Assembly (NCBI GenBank): GCA_963704025.1
Contig: CAVPGP010000003.1
Location: forward strand, 558,001-622,000
Length of the DNA: 64,000 bases
From: CAVPGP01 sp963704025
GTDB taxonomy: Bacteria; Actinomycetota; Thermoleophilia; Gaiellales; Gaiellaceae
Direction of reading: 5' to 3'
The translations under genes and the position numbers were made by a program. Under the pieces are notes generated by a model. It worked only from the letters and a program-made list of their open reading frames with translations, was not told the origin of the DNA and searched no databases. Position 1 is the stretch's first letter. Every line of letters begins with the position of its first letter. Shown here in pieces: positions 43,656-52,377 of the stretch.

Positions 43656-44482
43656 GCGGCCTCCACGCGGATCTCGAGTTCGGTGACGCGCTCCTCGCCG
43701 GGCTCCAGCACCGGCAGCCTGCCCTCTGCGCGGTCGTGCGCCCGGCCGAGGACGGAGCAGTTCGCGGGCTCGATCCCGAGCACGCCGAACTGCGGGTGAA
43801 TCCACTGCCACAGACGGGGCAGGTTCGAGCGGACGGTAATGCGGACGTTCCCACGCGTGACCGTAGCGCGCGTCGAGCCGAGGTGCTCGTAGACCCGTTC
43901 CGGCCCGGGCGGGCCGAGCTCGCGCCAGTCGCAGGCGCGGGCGTCGTCGTCCCGCGGCAAAACCTCGGTCGAGTCGATGTCGACTGCGTCCCAGAGGAAG
44001 TTGCAGTGGTAGAGGAACGGTGCCGCCTCGGTTTGCGGGCCGATGTTGCGCGTCGTGTCGCGGATACGCAACGGTGGGCCGACCTCCAGCTCGCGCCTCA
44101 GCTCGAGCTTCCGCCCCGAGCTTGCCGCCTCGACCACGCGCGCACTGGCAGTCGTGCCGTCGACGACCACGTCGTGGGCCGGCAGAGAGGTGTACCAGCC
44201 GTGCTGGGGCTGTCCCTCCGACGGACGGCCGACGTTTCGCAGCCCGCACGTGAACATGAGCCCGCCGATCAGCGAGCTCTCGAAGTCGCCCTGCCAGGGG
44301 ATCGTGCCGAGGGGCGAGATCCAGGCGATCTCCTCACCCGCGAAGCTGGCCGCTCCCAGGTCGAATCCCCGCTCCGGGAGGAGCTCGACCGCGAGCTCGC
44401 CCCCGCGCAGCTCGATCGCCTTCAGCTCGCCGGTCACTGGCTCGTCGGTCACTGGCTCGTCGGTCACTGGCTCGTCGGTCAC
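43652..44482 (-). CDS. DUF4432 / aldose 1-epimerase-like protein
   Basis: A 276-residue galactose-mutarotase-fold protein. GGLMFTCGLRNVGRP and HGWYTSLPAHD, then FLYHCNFLWDAVD, mark the DUF4432 family, thought to interconvert sugar anomers or bind sugars. The 5' end consists of a 15-bp repeat, so the protein opens VTDEPVTDEPVTDEPVTGEL. Any of four GTGs (44482, 44467, 44452, 44437) could start it. I give the longest because it overlaps the GntR stop by 4 bases, as the other operon genes do. Confidence 0.82.
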   Translation of the reverse strand: MTDEPVTDEPVTDEPVTGELKAIELRGGELAVELLPERGFDLGAASFAGEEIAWISPLGTIPWQGDFESSLIGGLMFTCGLRNVGRPSEGQPQHGWYTSLPAHDVVVDGTTASARVVEAASSGRKLELRRELEVGPPLRIRDTTRNIGPQTEAAPFLYHCNFLWDAVDIDSTEVLPRDDDARACDWRELGPPGPERVYEHLGSTRATVTRGNVRITVRSNLPRLWQWIHPQFGVLGIEPANCSVLGRAHDRAEGRLPVLEPGEERVTELEIRVEAA

Positions 44483-44485
44483 TGG
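44431..44485. repeat. 15-bp tandem repeat at the DUF4432 start
   Basis: CGGTCACTGGCTCGT is repeated three times exactly, followed by a fourth partial unit (starts at 44431, 44446, 44461, 44476). It encodes VTDEP repeats and provides four GTG codons in frame; the same sequence supplies the GntR stop codon. Confidence 0.9.
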
Positions 44486-45189
44486 GGCAGCTCCACGTCG
44501 AAGTCGACGTCGAGCCCGTAGCGCGAGCCGACGTAACGGCTCTCCGTCCATTCCAGCGGCTCGCCGCCCTGATCGCGGATCAGTCGGCGCTCGACCAGCA
44601 TCGGCTCGCCCTTCCGCACGCCAAGGAGCCTCGCATCCTCCTCGCCGGCCGCCTGCGCCGCGATCGCCGCCCGCCCGGCCGTGGGGACGAGTCCTGAGCC
44701 CGCCAGCGTCTCGAAGAGCGAGACGCTCTCGAGGTCGCCCTCGAGGAGCGGCGCCACGCGCGCCGCAGGGAAGACGGCCGTCTCGAGCGCGACGGGCTCA
44801 CCGTCCGCGAGACGCACCCGCCGGAGCACGACGACGCTCTCCGCGCCGAGGCGCGCGCGCTCCTCGGCCGTGGCGGGCCGCACCGCGTTCTCGACGACGC
44901 GCGACGTCGGGGTGCGGCCGCGGCGCCGCATCTCGTCGCTGAAGGAGAGGATGTGAGTGGCGGTGCGGTGCGCGTCCTCCGCGGCGACGAACGTCCCTCG
45001 GCCCGGGACGCGGTACACGAGCCCTTCCTGCACCAGCCGCTGGACGGCGTTCCGGGCGGTCATCCGCGAGACGCCGAACTCCTCGCAGAGGCGCGCGTCG
45101 GACGGCAGCGGAGCGTGGGGCTCGAGCGCGGCGATCCGGGCTCGGAGCGCCTGCTCGATCTCGTAGTAGCGCGGGACAAAGCTTGTCAT
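44479..45189 (-). CDS. GntR-family (HutC/UTRA) transcriptional regulator
   Basis: A 236-residue repressor. The N-terminal winged helix is about 8-68 (LPSDARLCEEFGVSRMTARNAVQRL is the recognition part), then GLVYRVPGRGTFVA. The C-terminal UTRA effector domain runs from about 75 (HILSFSDEMRRRGRTP to LEWTESRYVGSRYGLDVDF). UTRA domains bind sugar phosphates or other small ligands. It is embedded in the operon it likely controls, and the candidate operators sit at 46770 and 32638. It overlaps the DUF4432 gene by 4 bases. Confidence 0.92.
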   Translation of the reverse strand: MTSFVPRYYEIEQALRARIAALEPHAPLPSDARLCEEFGVSRMTARNAVQRLVQEGLVYRVPGRGTFVAAEDAHRTATHILSFSDEMRRRGRTPTSRVVENAVRPATAEERARLGAESVVVLRRVRLADGEPVALETAVFPAARVAPLLEGDLESVSLFETLAGSGLVPTAGRAAIAAQAAGEEDARLLGVRKGEPMLVERRLIRDQGGEPLEWTESRYVGSRYGLDVDFDVELPQ

Positions 45190-45196
45190 GCGCTCC

Positions 45197-46024
45197 TCAC
45201 GCGTCGGCGGCCCAGCGGTGCGGGTAGTGAAGCGGGACGCCTGTCAGATCGGCGTCGATCAACGTCAGATGCCAGCGGCCGAGGTTCGCGGAGACGAGCC
45301 GGTCGAGCCGCTCGCCCATGAAGCAGACGTTCGTCGGGGCGGAGAGCAGCGTACCCTGCGGATCCTCTGCGACGATCTCGACTCCGGCGTCGCGGTCGAT
45401 GTACACGATCCGGTCGGGGCGGTAGCACGAGACGAGCACGCCACCGTCGGCGGTGAACGCGACGCCGTCGGGCACGGTGCCGGGAAGGCGGGTGACCTCT
45501 TCCACCTCGCCTGTCCCGAGGTGAAGACGGTTGACCGTGGGCTCGAAAGACTCGACCAGCCAGATCCAGCGGCCGTCCTCGGAGACCGCGCAACCGTTCG
45601 GGAAGTGGGGGAGAGCGGTCGAGAAGACCTCGACGTGGCCGTCCGGAGCGATGCGGAGAACGCGGCCGTCGTTCCGCTTCCAGTGGCCTGAGTCGGCGAG
45701 CCAGACCGTTCCGTCAGGGGCGAACGCCGGATAGTTCGGCAAGCCGAGCCCGGTTGCGACGCGGCGCACCCGGTCTCCGTCGAGGACGCAGAGCGAGCCA
45801 TCCGACGAGCAGCACGCCGCGACCCGGCCACGCGCGTCGACGGCCAGGCCGAGCACGAAGCCGGGCGCCAGCGCCGCGAGCTCGACGATCCGCGCGTCCG
45901 GGTCGATCCGGTACAGCTGACCGTCCTCGCCGCCGGCCCAGATCACGCCGGCGGCTGGGTCCCAGCAGACGCCCTCCGGGTGGTCGAGACCCTCCACGAG
46001 GATCTCGACGCTAGTCGCGCGCAT
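45197..46024 (-). CDS. SMP-30/gluconolactonase family protein
   Basis: A 275-residue six-bladed propeller lactonase. The metal Glu lies in EGLDHPEGVCWDP (about 8-20), the asparagine in PNGCAVSEDGRWIWL and the Asp in PDGVAFTADGGVLVS, the usual calcium-site set. It would hydrolyse an aldonolactone. The start is ATG at 46024, overlapping the SDR stop by 14 bases; a longer form from 46057 has no better site. It sits between the SDR and GntR genes. Confidence 0.9.
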   Translation of the reverse strand: MRATSVEILVEGLDHPEGVCWDPAAGVIWAGGEDGQLYRIDPDARIVELAALAPGFVLGLAVDARGRVAACCSSDGSLCVLDGDRVRRVATGLGLPNYPAFAPDGTVWLADSGHWKRNDGRVLRIAPDGHVEVFSTALPHFPNGCAVSEDGRWIWLVESFEPTVNRLHLGTGEVEEVTRLPGTVPDGVAFTADGGVLVSCYRPDRIVYIDRDAGVEIVAEDPQGTLLSAPTNVCFMGERLDRLVSANLGRWHLTLIDADLTGVPLHYPHRWAADA

Positions 46025-46760
46025 GCCCGACGGCGCCGTTGACGGTGAGGCCGCCATCGACGATCACCTCCTGACCCGTGACGTATCGCGCGGCGTCGGA
46101 GGCGAGGAAGAGCACGACGCCCGCCACGTCCTCCGGCACGCCGATGCGGTGCAGCGGAATCCGCTCCTCGTAGGTGCGCCGAACCGCGGGCGTGTACGCG
46201 TCGGCGTTCAGCGGCGTGTCCGTCGCCCCCGGCGCGACCGCGTTCACGGTCACGCCGACCGGTGCGAGCTCGAGAGCGAGGACCTTCGTCAGCGCGACGA
46301 TCGCGCCCTTGGCGGCCGTATAGGCGCCGAGGTCCGGAACGGCCAGCGTGCTCGCCGCAGATCCGATGTTGACGATGCACCCCGATCGCTGCGAAAGCAT
46401 CTGCCGAGCGGCCGCGCGGCAGCCGTAAAAGTACCCGTGCAGGTTCGCGCGTAGGAGCCCGTGCCAGTCGTCGTCCGTTGTCTCGACGACAGGTTTGACC
46501 ATGAGACGGGCGGCGTTGTTGACCCACACGTCGAACCCGCCCCACCGGTCGATCACCGCCCCGGCGAGCCGCTCGATCGTCTGCACGTCACCTGTGTCGC
46601 CCTTCGTGAAGATTCCGGCGACCGGCTCGCCGCCGTCGAGGGAGACCCCGGCCACGCGGGCTCCAGCGGCGGCGAAGGCGCGTGCGACCGCCCTGCCGAT
46701 CCCGCTCGATGCCCCGGTGACGACGACGCGGCGGTCCTCGAGGTCGAAAGGCCCGGGCAC
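46011..46760 (-). CDS. short-chain dehydrogenase/reductase
   Basis: A 249-residue classical SDR. Cofactor motif VVVTGASSGIGRAVA (about 11-25), NNAARLMV region at 85-92, catalytic Ser in NIGSAAST and Tyr-x-x-x-Lys in GAYTAAKGAI, then GQEVIVDGGLTVNG at the end. The GTG start at 46760 lies only 8 bases from a TATACA -10 box, so translation probably begins on a leaderless message. It is the first gene of the operon. A longer reading frame to 47405 runs antisense-like into the phosphotriesterase-family gene and is rejected. Confidence 0.9.
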   Translation of the reverse strand: MPGPFDLEDRRVVVTGASSGIGRAVARAFAAAGARVAGVSLDGGEPVAGIFTKGDTGDVQTIERLAGAVIDRWGGFDVWVNNAARLMVKPVVETTDDDWHGLLRANLHGYFYGCRAAARQMLSQRSGCIVNIGSAASTLAVPDLGAYTAAKGAIVALTKVLALELAPVGVTVNAVAPGATDTPLNADAYTPAVRRTYEERIPLHRIGVPEDVAGVVLFLASDAARYVTGQEVIVDGGLTVNGAVGHARD

Positions 46761-46767
46761 CCGCCGA

Positions 46768-46796
46768 CTGTATAGCCGTCTAGATGGGAGGGCAAG
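46768..46796 (-). promoter_or_regulatory. promoter and candidate GntR operator of the SDR operon
   Basis: On the minus strand a -35-like TTGCCC (46795-46790) and a -10 TATACA (46774-46769) enclose CATCTAGACGGCTATACAG. The spacer is 15 bases, or 17 with GCTTGC as -35. The SDR GTG lies 8 bases after the -10, suggesting a leaderless transcript. TCTAGACGGCTATAC resembles the site at 32640-32654. Confidence 0.55.
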
Positions 46797-46808
46797 CCAC
46801 TGATCCCG

Positions 46809-46834
46809 ATGGTGCTGGGGTACACCAGCACCAT
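46809..46834. terminator. perfect 10-bp inverted repeat after the phosphotriesterase-family gene
   Basis: ATGGTGCTGG and CCAGCACCAT around a GGTACA loop, 40 bases past the phosphotriesterase-family stop and just upstream of the SDR promoter. Without a T-run it is either a weak terminator or a binding site for a regulator of the SDR operon. Confidence 0.5.
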
Positions 46835-46873
46835 TCCGGCCCATACGGCGCTGACGATCTGCAAAAGCGCAGC

Positions 46874-47764
46874 TCAGCGGGGGTCGAACGCGAACGCCTG
46901 TGCCGGATTCGTGACAAAGATCTGCTCGGAGAGCTCCAGCCCGAGCTCGCGTTCGAGGCGTGGCTTGAAGCGTGCGAAGACATAGTCGAGCCCCGGCCCG
47001 CCGCCGTAGGCCCGCAACATCGAGCGGCGCCCGGTGTCCCCGCCGAGAAGCAGCTGGCGGCCGAGCCCCCGCTCGGCGAGGGCGGCGATGAGTTGCAGGA
47101 TCGTCGCGTCCGGCCAGTATTTCGTCCGCCCGGGACCGTCGAGCTGCAGCCAGGCTCCTGTCCCGCCCGTCTCGGCGTGCTCGCCCGCGTCCGGGTTCCG
47201 GTCGAGATGCGCCAGGACGATCGACCGCGCCGGCACGCCGAGCGAGCCGAGCCGCTCGACGATCCCAAGACCCATCGTCCCGTGCTGGGTGTGCACGCAG
47301 ACGGGAGCCCCGGTGGCCGAATGAGCGGCTGCCGCCGCCTCGAACGCCTTCTCCTCGAACTGCGTCAGTCGGTGGTACGACGCGCCGGCCTTTACGATCC
47401 CGCAATGCTCGTGGATCTCCGCGACGAAACGGCGTGCCAGCGACTCGGCCGTCTCGCTGCGAAGCGGATCGTCCTCCGCGTAGTGCGCGTCGCGGTGCAG
47501 GCCGGTCGCGGCGACGACGTGCAACCCTGTCGCCTCGCTGACGGCCATGAGGCCGTCCAGGTCGCGGCCGAGGCCTAGCGGCGTCCAGTCGACGAGCGAC
47601 CGGCCCCCCGCCTCGGCGAGCGTGCTCGCCTCGTCGATCGCCTCCTCGACGCCGGTGAAGTCATCCCCGGGCTGCAATGGCGTGACGAGGAACAGGTGCT
47701 CGTGCGCGTCACACGGGCCGAGCTCGCCCGGTGCGATGTCCCCCCGGACGGTGCGGACGATCAC
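46874..47764 (-). CDS. phosphotriesterase-family metal-dependent hydrolase
   Basis: A 296-residue amidohydrolase-superfamily enzyme. Metal ligands: HxH in CDAHEHLF (about 18-25), the bridging lysine in GIVKAGAS, histidines in VHTQHG and AHLDRN, and the aspartate in LGGDTGRR. Despite the name, most such proteins are lactonases or carboxyl-esterases of sugar acids, which would suit the adjoining sugar locus. Start is GTG at 47764. It ends before a perfect hairpin and the SDR operon. Confidence 0.9.
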   Translation of the reverse strand: MIVRTVRGDIAPGELGPCDAHEHLFLVTPLQPGDDFTGVEEAIDEASTLAEAGGRSLVDWTPLGLGRDLDGLMAVSEATGLHVVAATGLHRDAHYAEDDPLRSETAESLARRFVAEIHEHCGIVKAGASYHRLTQFEEKAFEAAAAAHSATGAPVCVHTQHGTMGLGIVERLGSLGVPARSIVLAHLDRNPDAGEHAETGGTGAWLQLDGPGRTKYWPDATILQLIAALAERGLGRQLLLGGDTGRRSMLRAYGGGPGLDYVFARFKPRLERELGLELSEQIFVTNPAQAFAFDPR

Positions 47765-47774
47765 GAGCGGAAGA

Positions 47775-48554
47775 CTACGGGGCGCGGCCGTCCCGAATGC
47801 GCTGCTCCCGCAGGTATCGGACGGCGGCGCGATTCTTGCGCCAACCAGAGACGGCGATGGCGCCGGGGATGAGCACGATCGCCGCGACGAGCAGACCGAG
47901 TGGGAGGAAGAGCCAGTTTGCGGAGAGCCGCTGGCCGCCGGCCGCGACCTGGCTCGGCGCCAGGTCGGGTTGCGCCCAGACCTTGGACTGCTCGCCCGGC
48001 TTGGAGAACATCGCGACGGGCTGCCAAGCCTCGACGAGCCACCGGCCCCGGACCTGCTTCAGCTCCGCGCGGAACGAGATGGGCCCGGTGTCGGCGCGTG
48101 CCACCGGAAGTAGCAAGATGTCGAGCCCGACGTCGCGCGGATACGAATACTTCAGCACCCAGCCGTCGTACCGTGTGCCCTTGGCGGGGAAGCGCCAGAA
48201 CGGCGTCTCCTTCCTCGCCCAGTCGAGTTTCGTCGAGCCGGCGTGGAGCGCGTGGGTCGTCAAGTCCCACGCGTTCTCGGGGTGCGTGCCCGCGACGCCC
48301 GTGAGGATGAAACGCTGCAGCGCCCGCGTCACGTCCCCGCGCGCCTCGGGCGTCAGCTCGACCTCGCGCGGCGTGCTCGCGACGGCGGCGGTGGTGGGCT
48401 CCAGTGCCACCGTGGCGGCCCGTTCGCGGTCGACGCGGCCGCCTCGGTCCGGAAGCGCCGCGGCCGCCAGCGCCAGCGCCGAGACCGCGGTCACGACTCC
48501 TCCCGACCAGACGAGTCGGCGGCGCTTGCGCGGCGACGTCGGGAGCAGTCGCAT
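47775..48554 (-). CDS. two-helix membrane protein of unknown function
   Basis: A 259-residue protein with an N-terminal membrane anchor or signal (about 16-36, SGGVVTAVSALALAAAAL), an extracytoplasmic domain of about 170 residues (YDGWVLKYSYPRDVGLDILL, ISFRAELKQVRGRWLV), and a second TM near the end (about 215-238). The final basic tail faces the cytoplasm. The extracytoplasmic fold is NTF2-like in look but this is a guess. It ends 10 bases before the phosphotriesterase-family start. Confidence 0.7.
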   Translation of the reverse strand: MRLLPTSPRKRRRLVWSGGVVTAVSALALAAAALPDRGGRVDRERAATVALEPTTAAVASTPREVELTPEARGDVTRALQRFILTGVAGTHPENAWDLTTHALHAGSTKLDWARKETPFWRFPAKGTRYDGWVLKYSYPRDVGLDILLLPVARADTGPISFRAELKQVRGRWLVEAWQPVAMFSKPGEQSKVWAQPDLAPSQVAAGGQRLSANWLFLPLGLLVAAIVLIPGAIAVSGWRKNRAAVRYLREQRIRDGRAP

Positions 48555-48611
48555 CGACCGTTGGGACGGACCGCCGCGTCAGAAGTTCGTGCCGATCGGC
48601 GAACGGGTTGA

Positions 48612-49406
48612 TCAGCGGCAGGCGGCAATCCAGGCAGCGCAGGCCTTCATGACCTCGTCGTCGTCGGTCCAGCCGACCGTCTGGACGACCCCCCAGGCGC
48701 GCAGGCGGTCGCGGTCGAGCTCGAGCTCGGTCGCGTAGAAGTCGAAGCGCTCCTGGACGGTGCGCTGCGGATCGTGGTCGCGCAGGAGCTCGTCGCGCCG
48801 GTCGCGCAGCAACGAGGCCAGGTCGTACTCCCGGTCGCCGACGACGGGCTTCGGGTCGATGGCGAGCCACGGCTCCCGCTCGGCGGAGAGCGTGTTCCCG
48901 TTGTGGAAGTCCTGGTGGAGCAGCACGGGCTCGGCCGGATCGCCGGCGAGCTCAGCGGCGAGCCGGCCGGCCTCGCCCGGCAACGCAGACCAGTGCCGCG
49001 CGTAGTCGACCAGGAGATCGAACTGGTGGCCGGTGGGCGGGGTCAGCCACAGGCGTGGCAAGAGCGACGCTGCGACGCGCCGTCCCTCGTGCTCGGATCG
49101 GCTCCACAGCTGGACGCCAGGCTCGAGCCGCTCGAGGAGGAGCGCGCCGCGTACCGGATCGTGGTCGAACAGACGCACCGCACCGTCCCCGGCGTAGAGG
49201 CGGAGCGCCTCGTGCTCGAACTGCGACTCACGGTGTGGAAAGCCCAGCTTGAGCACCAGCTCGCCGGCCGGCGCCACCCACGCTGCGGCCTCCGCCGTGA
49301 ACGGCTCCTCCAGCTCGAGGCTCCACTGCTCGGCGCACTCCGCGACGAGGCGGGGCACATCGGCGGCCCAGGCGTCGTAGTCTGCAGTCCAGAAGAAGTC
49401 GGACAC
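48612..49406 (-). CDS. APH(6)-like aminoglycoside/hydroxyurea resistance kinase family protein
   Basis: A 264-residue kinase. The catalytic loop LLHQDFHNGNTL (about 166-177) and the metal motif WLAIDPKPVVGDREYDLASL define the streptomycin/hydroxyurea kinase family (Pfam APH_6_hur). Whether it confers resistance or phosphorylates a metabolite is not known. Start is GTG at 49406, divergent from the dipeptidase with 22 bases between them. Confidence 0.85.
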   Translation of the reverse strand: MSDFFWTADYDAWAADVPRLVAECAEQWSLELEEPFTAEAAAWVAPAGELVLKLGFPHRESQFEHEALRLYAGDGAVRLFDHDPVRGALLLERLEPGVQLWSRSEHEGRRVAASLLPRLWLTPPTGHQFDLLVDYARHWSALPGEAGRLAAELAGDPAEPVLLHQDFHNGNTLSAEREPWLAIDPKPVVGDREYDLASLLRDRRDELLRDHDPQRTVQERFDFYATELELDRDRLRAWGVVQTVGWTDDDEVMKACAAWIAACR

Positions 49407-49428
49407 GCGAGGAGGGTACGGTTCCGCG

Positions 49429-50442
49429 ATGCCACCGCTCGTCTTCGACGGTCACAACGACGTGCTGCTGCGCCTGCACCGCGATCCGGGACGGGACTTT
49501 CGGGTCGAGGGGGAGGCGGGCCATCTCGATCTGCCGCGCGCCTTGCGGGGCGGGTTCGGCGGCGGCCTGTTCGCATGCTTCGTCCCCGGCCCCGAGCAGG
49601 AGCCGGTGTTCACCGACGAGGGCTATGAGACGGAGCTCGGCCGGCCCCTCGAGGAGGAGGATGCGCGTCAGTCCGTCTCGTGCCTGGCCGCGCGGCTCTT
49701 CGACCTCGAGCTCCGTCGCGCCGTGCGGGTCGCGCGCTCGGCCGCCGACCTGGCCCTGGACGAGAAGAGCGTGCTCGCCGTGCTCCACTTCGAGGGCGCC
49801 GAGCCGGTCGCCGACGAGGACGACCTCGCCGCCTGGCACGAGCAGGGGCTCCGCTCCCTCGGGATCGTCTGGAGCCGGCCGAACCGGTACGGGACCGGCG
49901 TCCCGTTCCGGCACCCGTCCTCGCCTGACACCGGGCCGGGGCTGACCGACGACGGCAAGGCCCTCGTCGGCGCCTGCAACCGCCTCGGGATCGTGATCGA
50001 CCTCTCCCACCTGAACCGGGCCGGCTTCGACGACGTCGCGCGCCTCTCCCAGGCGCCGCTCGTCGCCAGCCACTCGAATGCGTGGACGCTCTCGCCGTCG
50101 TCGCGGAATCTCCAGGACGACCAGCTCGACGCGATCGCCTCGTCGGGCGGTGTCGTCGGCGTCAACTACGCGGTCTCGTTCCTGCGGGCGGACGGCGGGC
50201 TCGACGCGGAGACGCCGCTCGCCGAGATCGTGCGCCACGTCGTCTACCTCGCCGAGCGGATGGGCGTCGAGCACGTCGCGCTGGGCTCGGACTTCGACGG
50301 CGCCGTCGTGCCGGCCGAGCTTGGCGACGCGGCCGGCCTGCCCGCACTTCTGACCGCGCTGGCCGAACGATTCAGCGACGCCGAGGTCAAGCAGATCGCC
50401 GCCGAGAACTGGTTCAGGGTGCTGGCGGCGACGTGGCAATGA
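49429..50442 (+). CDS. membrane dipeptidase, peptidase family M19
   Basis: A 337-residue renal-dipeptidase-like zinc enzyme. Metal-binding HxD in DGHNDVLLRL (7-16), the bridging Glu in LHFEGAEPV, His in LSHLN and SHSNA, and Asp in LGSDFDGAV are all present. It cleaves dipeptides, often with a D-residue. There is no signal peptide, so it is cytoplasmic. Its 3' end overlaps the convergent amidase gene by 29 bases. Confidence 0.92.
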   Translation: MPPLVFDGHNDVLLRLHRDPGRDFRVEGEAGHLDLPRALRGGFGGGLFACFVPGPEQEPVFTDEGYETELGRPLEEEDARQSVSCLAARLFDLELRRAVRVARSAADLALDEKSVLAVLHFEGAEPVADEDDLAAWHEQGLRSLGIVWSRPNRYGTGVPFRHPSSPDTGPGLTDDGKALVGACNRLGIVIDLSHLNRAGFDDVARLSQAPLVASHSNAWTLSPSSRNLQDDQLDAIASSGGVVGVNYAVSFLRADGGLDAETPLAEIVRHVVYLAERMGVEHVALGSDFDGAVVPAELGDAAGLPALLTALAERFSDAEVKQIAAENWFRVLAATWQ

Positions 50443-51910
50443 CGGTCACTCGCGCCGACGCCTCGGCGACGCGCCCGTCGCGCCCGACCGCGCGCGCGGT
50501 CAGCACATGCTCGCCTCCTGCCTCGGCCGACGCGTCCCAGGCGTAGGCGAAGGGCGCCACGGCGGCCGAGCCGCGGGCGGCCCCGTCGACGAGGAACTCG
50601 ACCTGCACCGCGTTCGCCGCCTGCACCTGCCAGTCGACGACACCCTCGACGCTCTGCCCGTCCGAGACGCTTTGGCCGAACACCGTCGGCGCCGGGGCCG
50701 GGGCAGGCGCGGGTTTCGGCCGTGGTCTCGGCGTCACCTTCGGCACGCGGTTCTTCACGGTCACCGTCAGTCTCCGCTTCGCGAGCCGCTCGTCGGCCGC
50801 GCGTGCATAGACGACCACGGTGTGGCGGCCGTCGACCGTGCGTCGCGTATCCCAGCGAAGCGCGAACGGCCGCCGTATGTCGCGCCCGATCTTGCGCCCG
50901 TCCAGGACGAGCTGCACGCGCGTCGCCCTCGCTCCCTCCGGAAGGACGCGGATGCGGACGACGCCCTTCACGCGCTGCCGGCGCCGGAGCCCCCGCAGCG
51001 CGAGCTCGAACGGGCGATTGCGGACCCGGATCACGTGGCGCGCGAGCGCGACCCGCCGGCCCGCAATCGCGCGCGTCTCCAGCACGTGCCGCCCGTTGCG
51101 GAGGAGCGTCGTGTTCAGGCCTCTCGCGGCCGCGAACGCGAACGGCGCGAGCCGGTCGACCCAGAGCAGCTGGCCGTCGACGCGGAACTCGACACGTTTC
51201 GGCCTCGGGCCTGTCGTCGTCGCGTGCCATGCGACGTACCCGCGACCCTCGGCCGGGACCGCGGCCTTGACCTGCAGCGGCCGGAAGCGCTGGGGGAACG
51301 CGTAGCGGCGAACGAGCCGCAGGTACAACCTCCAGTTCCAGTATCGGCCCGGATCGGTGTGGTTGTCGTAGCCGCCGAACGAGCCTCGGTGCAACGGATC
51401 CGGCACCTCCGAGTGCCCGATGATGTGCGCGCGGTCGATCGGCAGGCGCGCCTGGCGGGCAATCCAGGCCGTCAACCGCGCCGACGAGCGATACTCGGCG
51501 AGCGTGAAGCCCGCCGGGTCGTCCGTGATCCCCTCGTGCTCGATTCCGATCGACTCCCGGTTCACCCTCGGGTTCCCCGCGTGCCAGGCGATGTCCGAGC
51601 GGTGCACGATCTGCACGATCGCCCCGCTGCGCGCCACGATGTAGTGCGCCGAGCCGTACGAGTGCTGGTCCTTCAGCCAGGCGACGGAGCCCCAGAACGG
51701 ACCCTCGGTGGCGTGGATGACGAGGAGGTGGATCGAACGCCACGTCCGGCTTGCCTTCGTGTAGTTGCCGTCGCCGCGCAGCCAGGTGACCGGCGGCCGT
51801 ACGGCGGCAGCGGGCGAGGCCGCCCGCGCGCCCGGGAGGGGAGCGGCCGCGAGGAGGCCGCCCGCGAGCAGGCCGGCGACAAGCAAACGATTGACGAAGC
51901 GGGACCCCAT
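50414..51910 (-). CDS. secreted N-acetylmuramoyl-L-alanine amidase with Ig-like C-terminal repeats
   Basis: A 498-residue exported amidase. A signal peptide (about 1-30, LLVAGLLAGGLLAAAPLPGA) is followed by an Amidase_2/PGRP domain (about 55-200) with zinc ligands in VIHATEG, IGHSEVPD and HTDPGR. After that come two or three Ig/Big-type beta repeats (VEFRVDGQLLWVDRLAPFAF, VQLVLDGRKIGRD, VEFLVDGAARG) and a proline/alanine linker (PRPRPKPAPAPAPAPT). It cleaves peptidoglycan amide bonds at the cell surface. Convergent with the dipeptidase. Confidence 0.92.
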   Translation of the reverse strand: MGSRFVNRLLVAGLLAGGLLAAAPLPGARAASPAAAVRPPVTWLRGDGNYTKASRTWRSIHLLVIHATEGPFWGSVAWLKDQHSYGSAHYIVARSGAIVQIVHRSDIAWHAGNPRVNRESIGIEHEGITDDPAGFTLAEYRSSARLTAWIARQARLPIDRAHIIGHSEVPDPLHRGSFGGYDNHTDPGRYWNWRLYLRLVRRYAFPQRFRPLQVKAAVPAEGRGYVAWHATTTGPRPKRVEFRVDGQLLWVDRLAPFAFAAARGLNTTLLRNGRHVLETRAIAGRRVALARHVIRVRNRPFELALRGLRRRQRVKGVVRIRVLPEGARATRVQLVLDGRKIGRDIRRPFALRWDTRRTVDGRHTVVVYARAADERLAKRRLTVTVKNRVPKVTPRPRPKPAPAPAPAPTVFGQSVSDGQSVEGVVDWQVQAANAVQVEFLVDGAARGSAAVAPFAYAWDASAEAGGEHVLTARAVGRDGRVAEASARVTVIATSPPAP

Positions 51911-51996
51911 CTGAAGGCGACTCGGCCGGGCGGCGGAGAGCGCTAGTTGTAGCGAGAACGGCCGCGTGCGTCCGGCAGGAACTGCCCCCCGAGGCC

Positions 51997-52377
51997 TTAC
52001 TCGGCTGTCAGCTCGATCCTGTTCCCGTCCGGGTCGAGAACCACCGACTCGTAGTAGCCGTCGCCGGTGCGGCGCGGCGGGTCCACGACCGGCACGCCGG
52101 CCGCCGCCAGCTCCGTCGTGATCCGGTCGACGTCCTCGGGTGCGCCGACGGTGAGCGCGATGTGGATCCAGCCGACGTCCTGCCGCGTCCGGTCGCGCTC
52201 TGCGATCCCCGGCATCTGCATCAGCTCCAGCCTCGCGCCGCCGTCGAACTGCAGGAAGTACGACGCGAAGCCGGGCCGCTCGTAGCGCGGCCCGGCCGTG
52301 CCGCCGAGGTGCTGCTCGTAGAACGTCCTGAGCCCCTCGAGGTCGTCCGTCCAGAGCGCCACGTGCTCGATGCGCAC
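51997..52377 (-). CDS. VOC-family glyoxalase/dioxygenase-like protein
   Basis: A 126-residue vicinal-oxygen-chelate fold protein. The first strand VRIEHVALWTDDLEGLRTFY carries a metal His. GWIHIALTV in the second half and DPDGNRIEL with the terminal Glu complete the site. It could be a lactoylglutathione lyase-like or other metal-dependent enzyme. Start is GTG at 52377, overlapping the aldehyde dehydrogenase stop by one base, so it is the last gene of the putrescine/GABA-type operon. Confidence 0.85.
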   Translation of the reverse strand: MRIEHVALWTDDLEGLRTFYEQHLGGTAGPRYERPGFASYFLQFDGGARLELMQMPGIAERDRTRQDVGWIHIALTVGAPEDVDRITTELAAAGVPVVDPPRRTGDGYYESVVLDPDGNRIELTAE

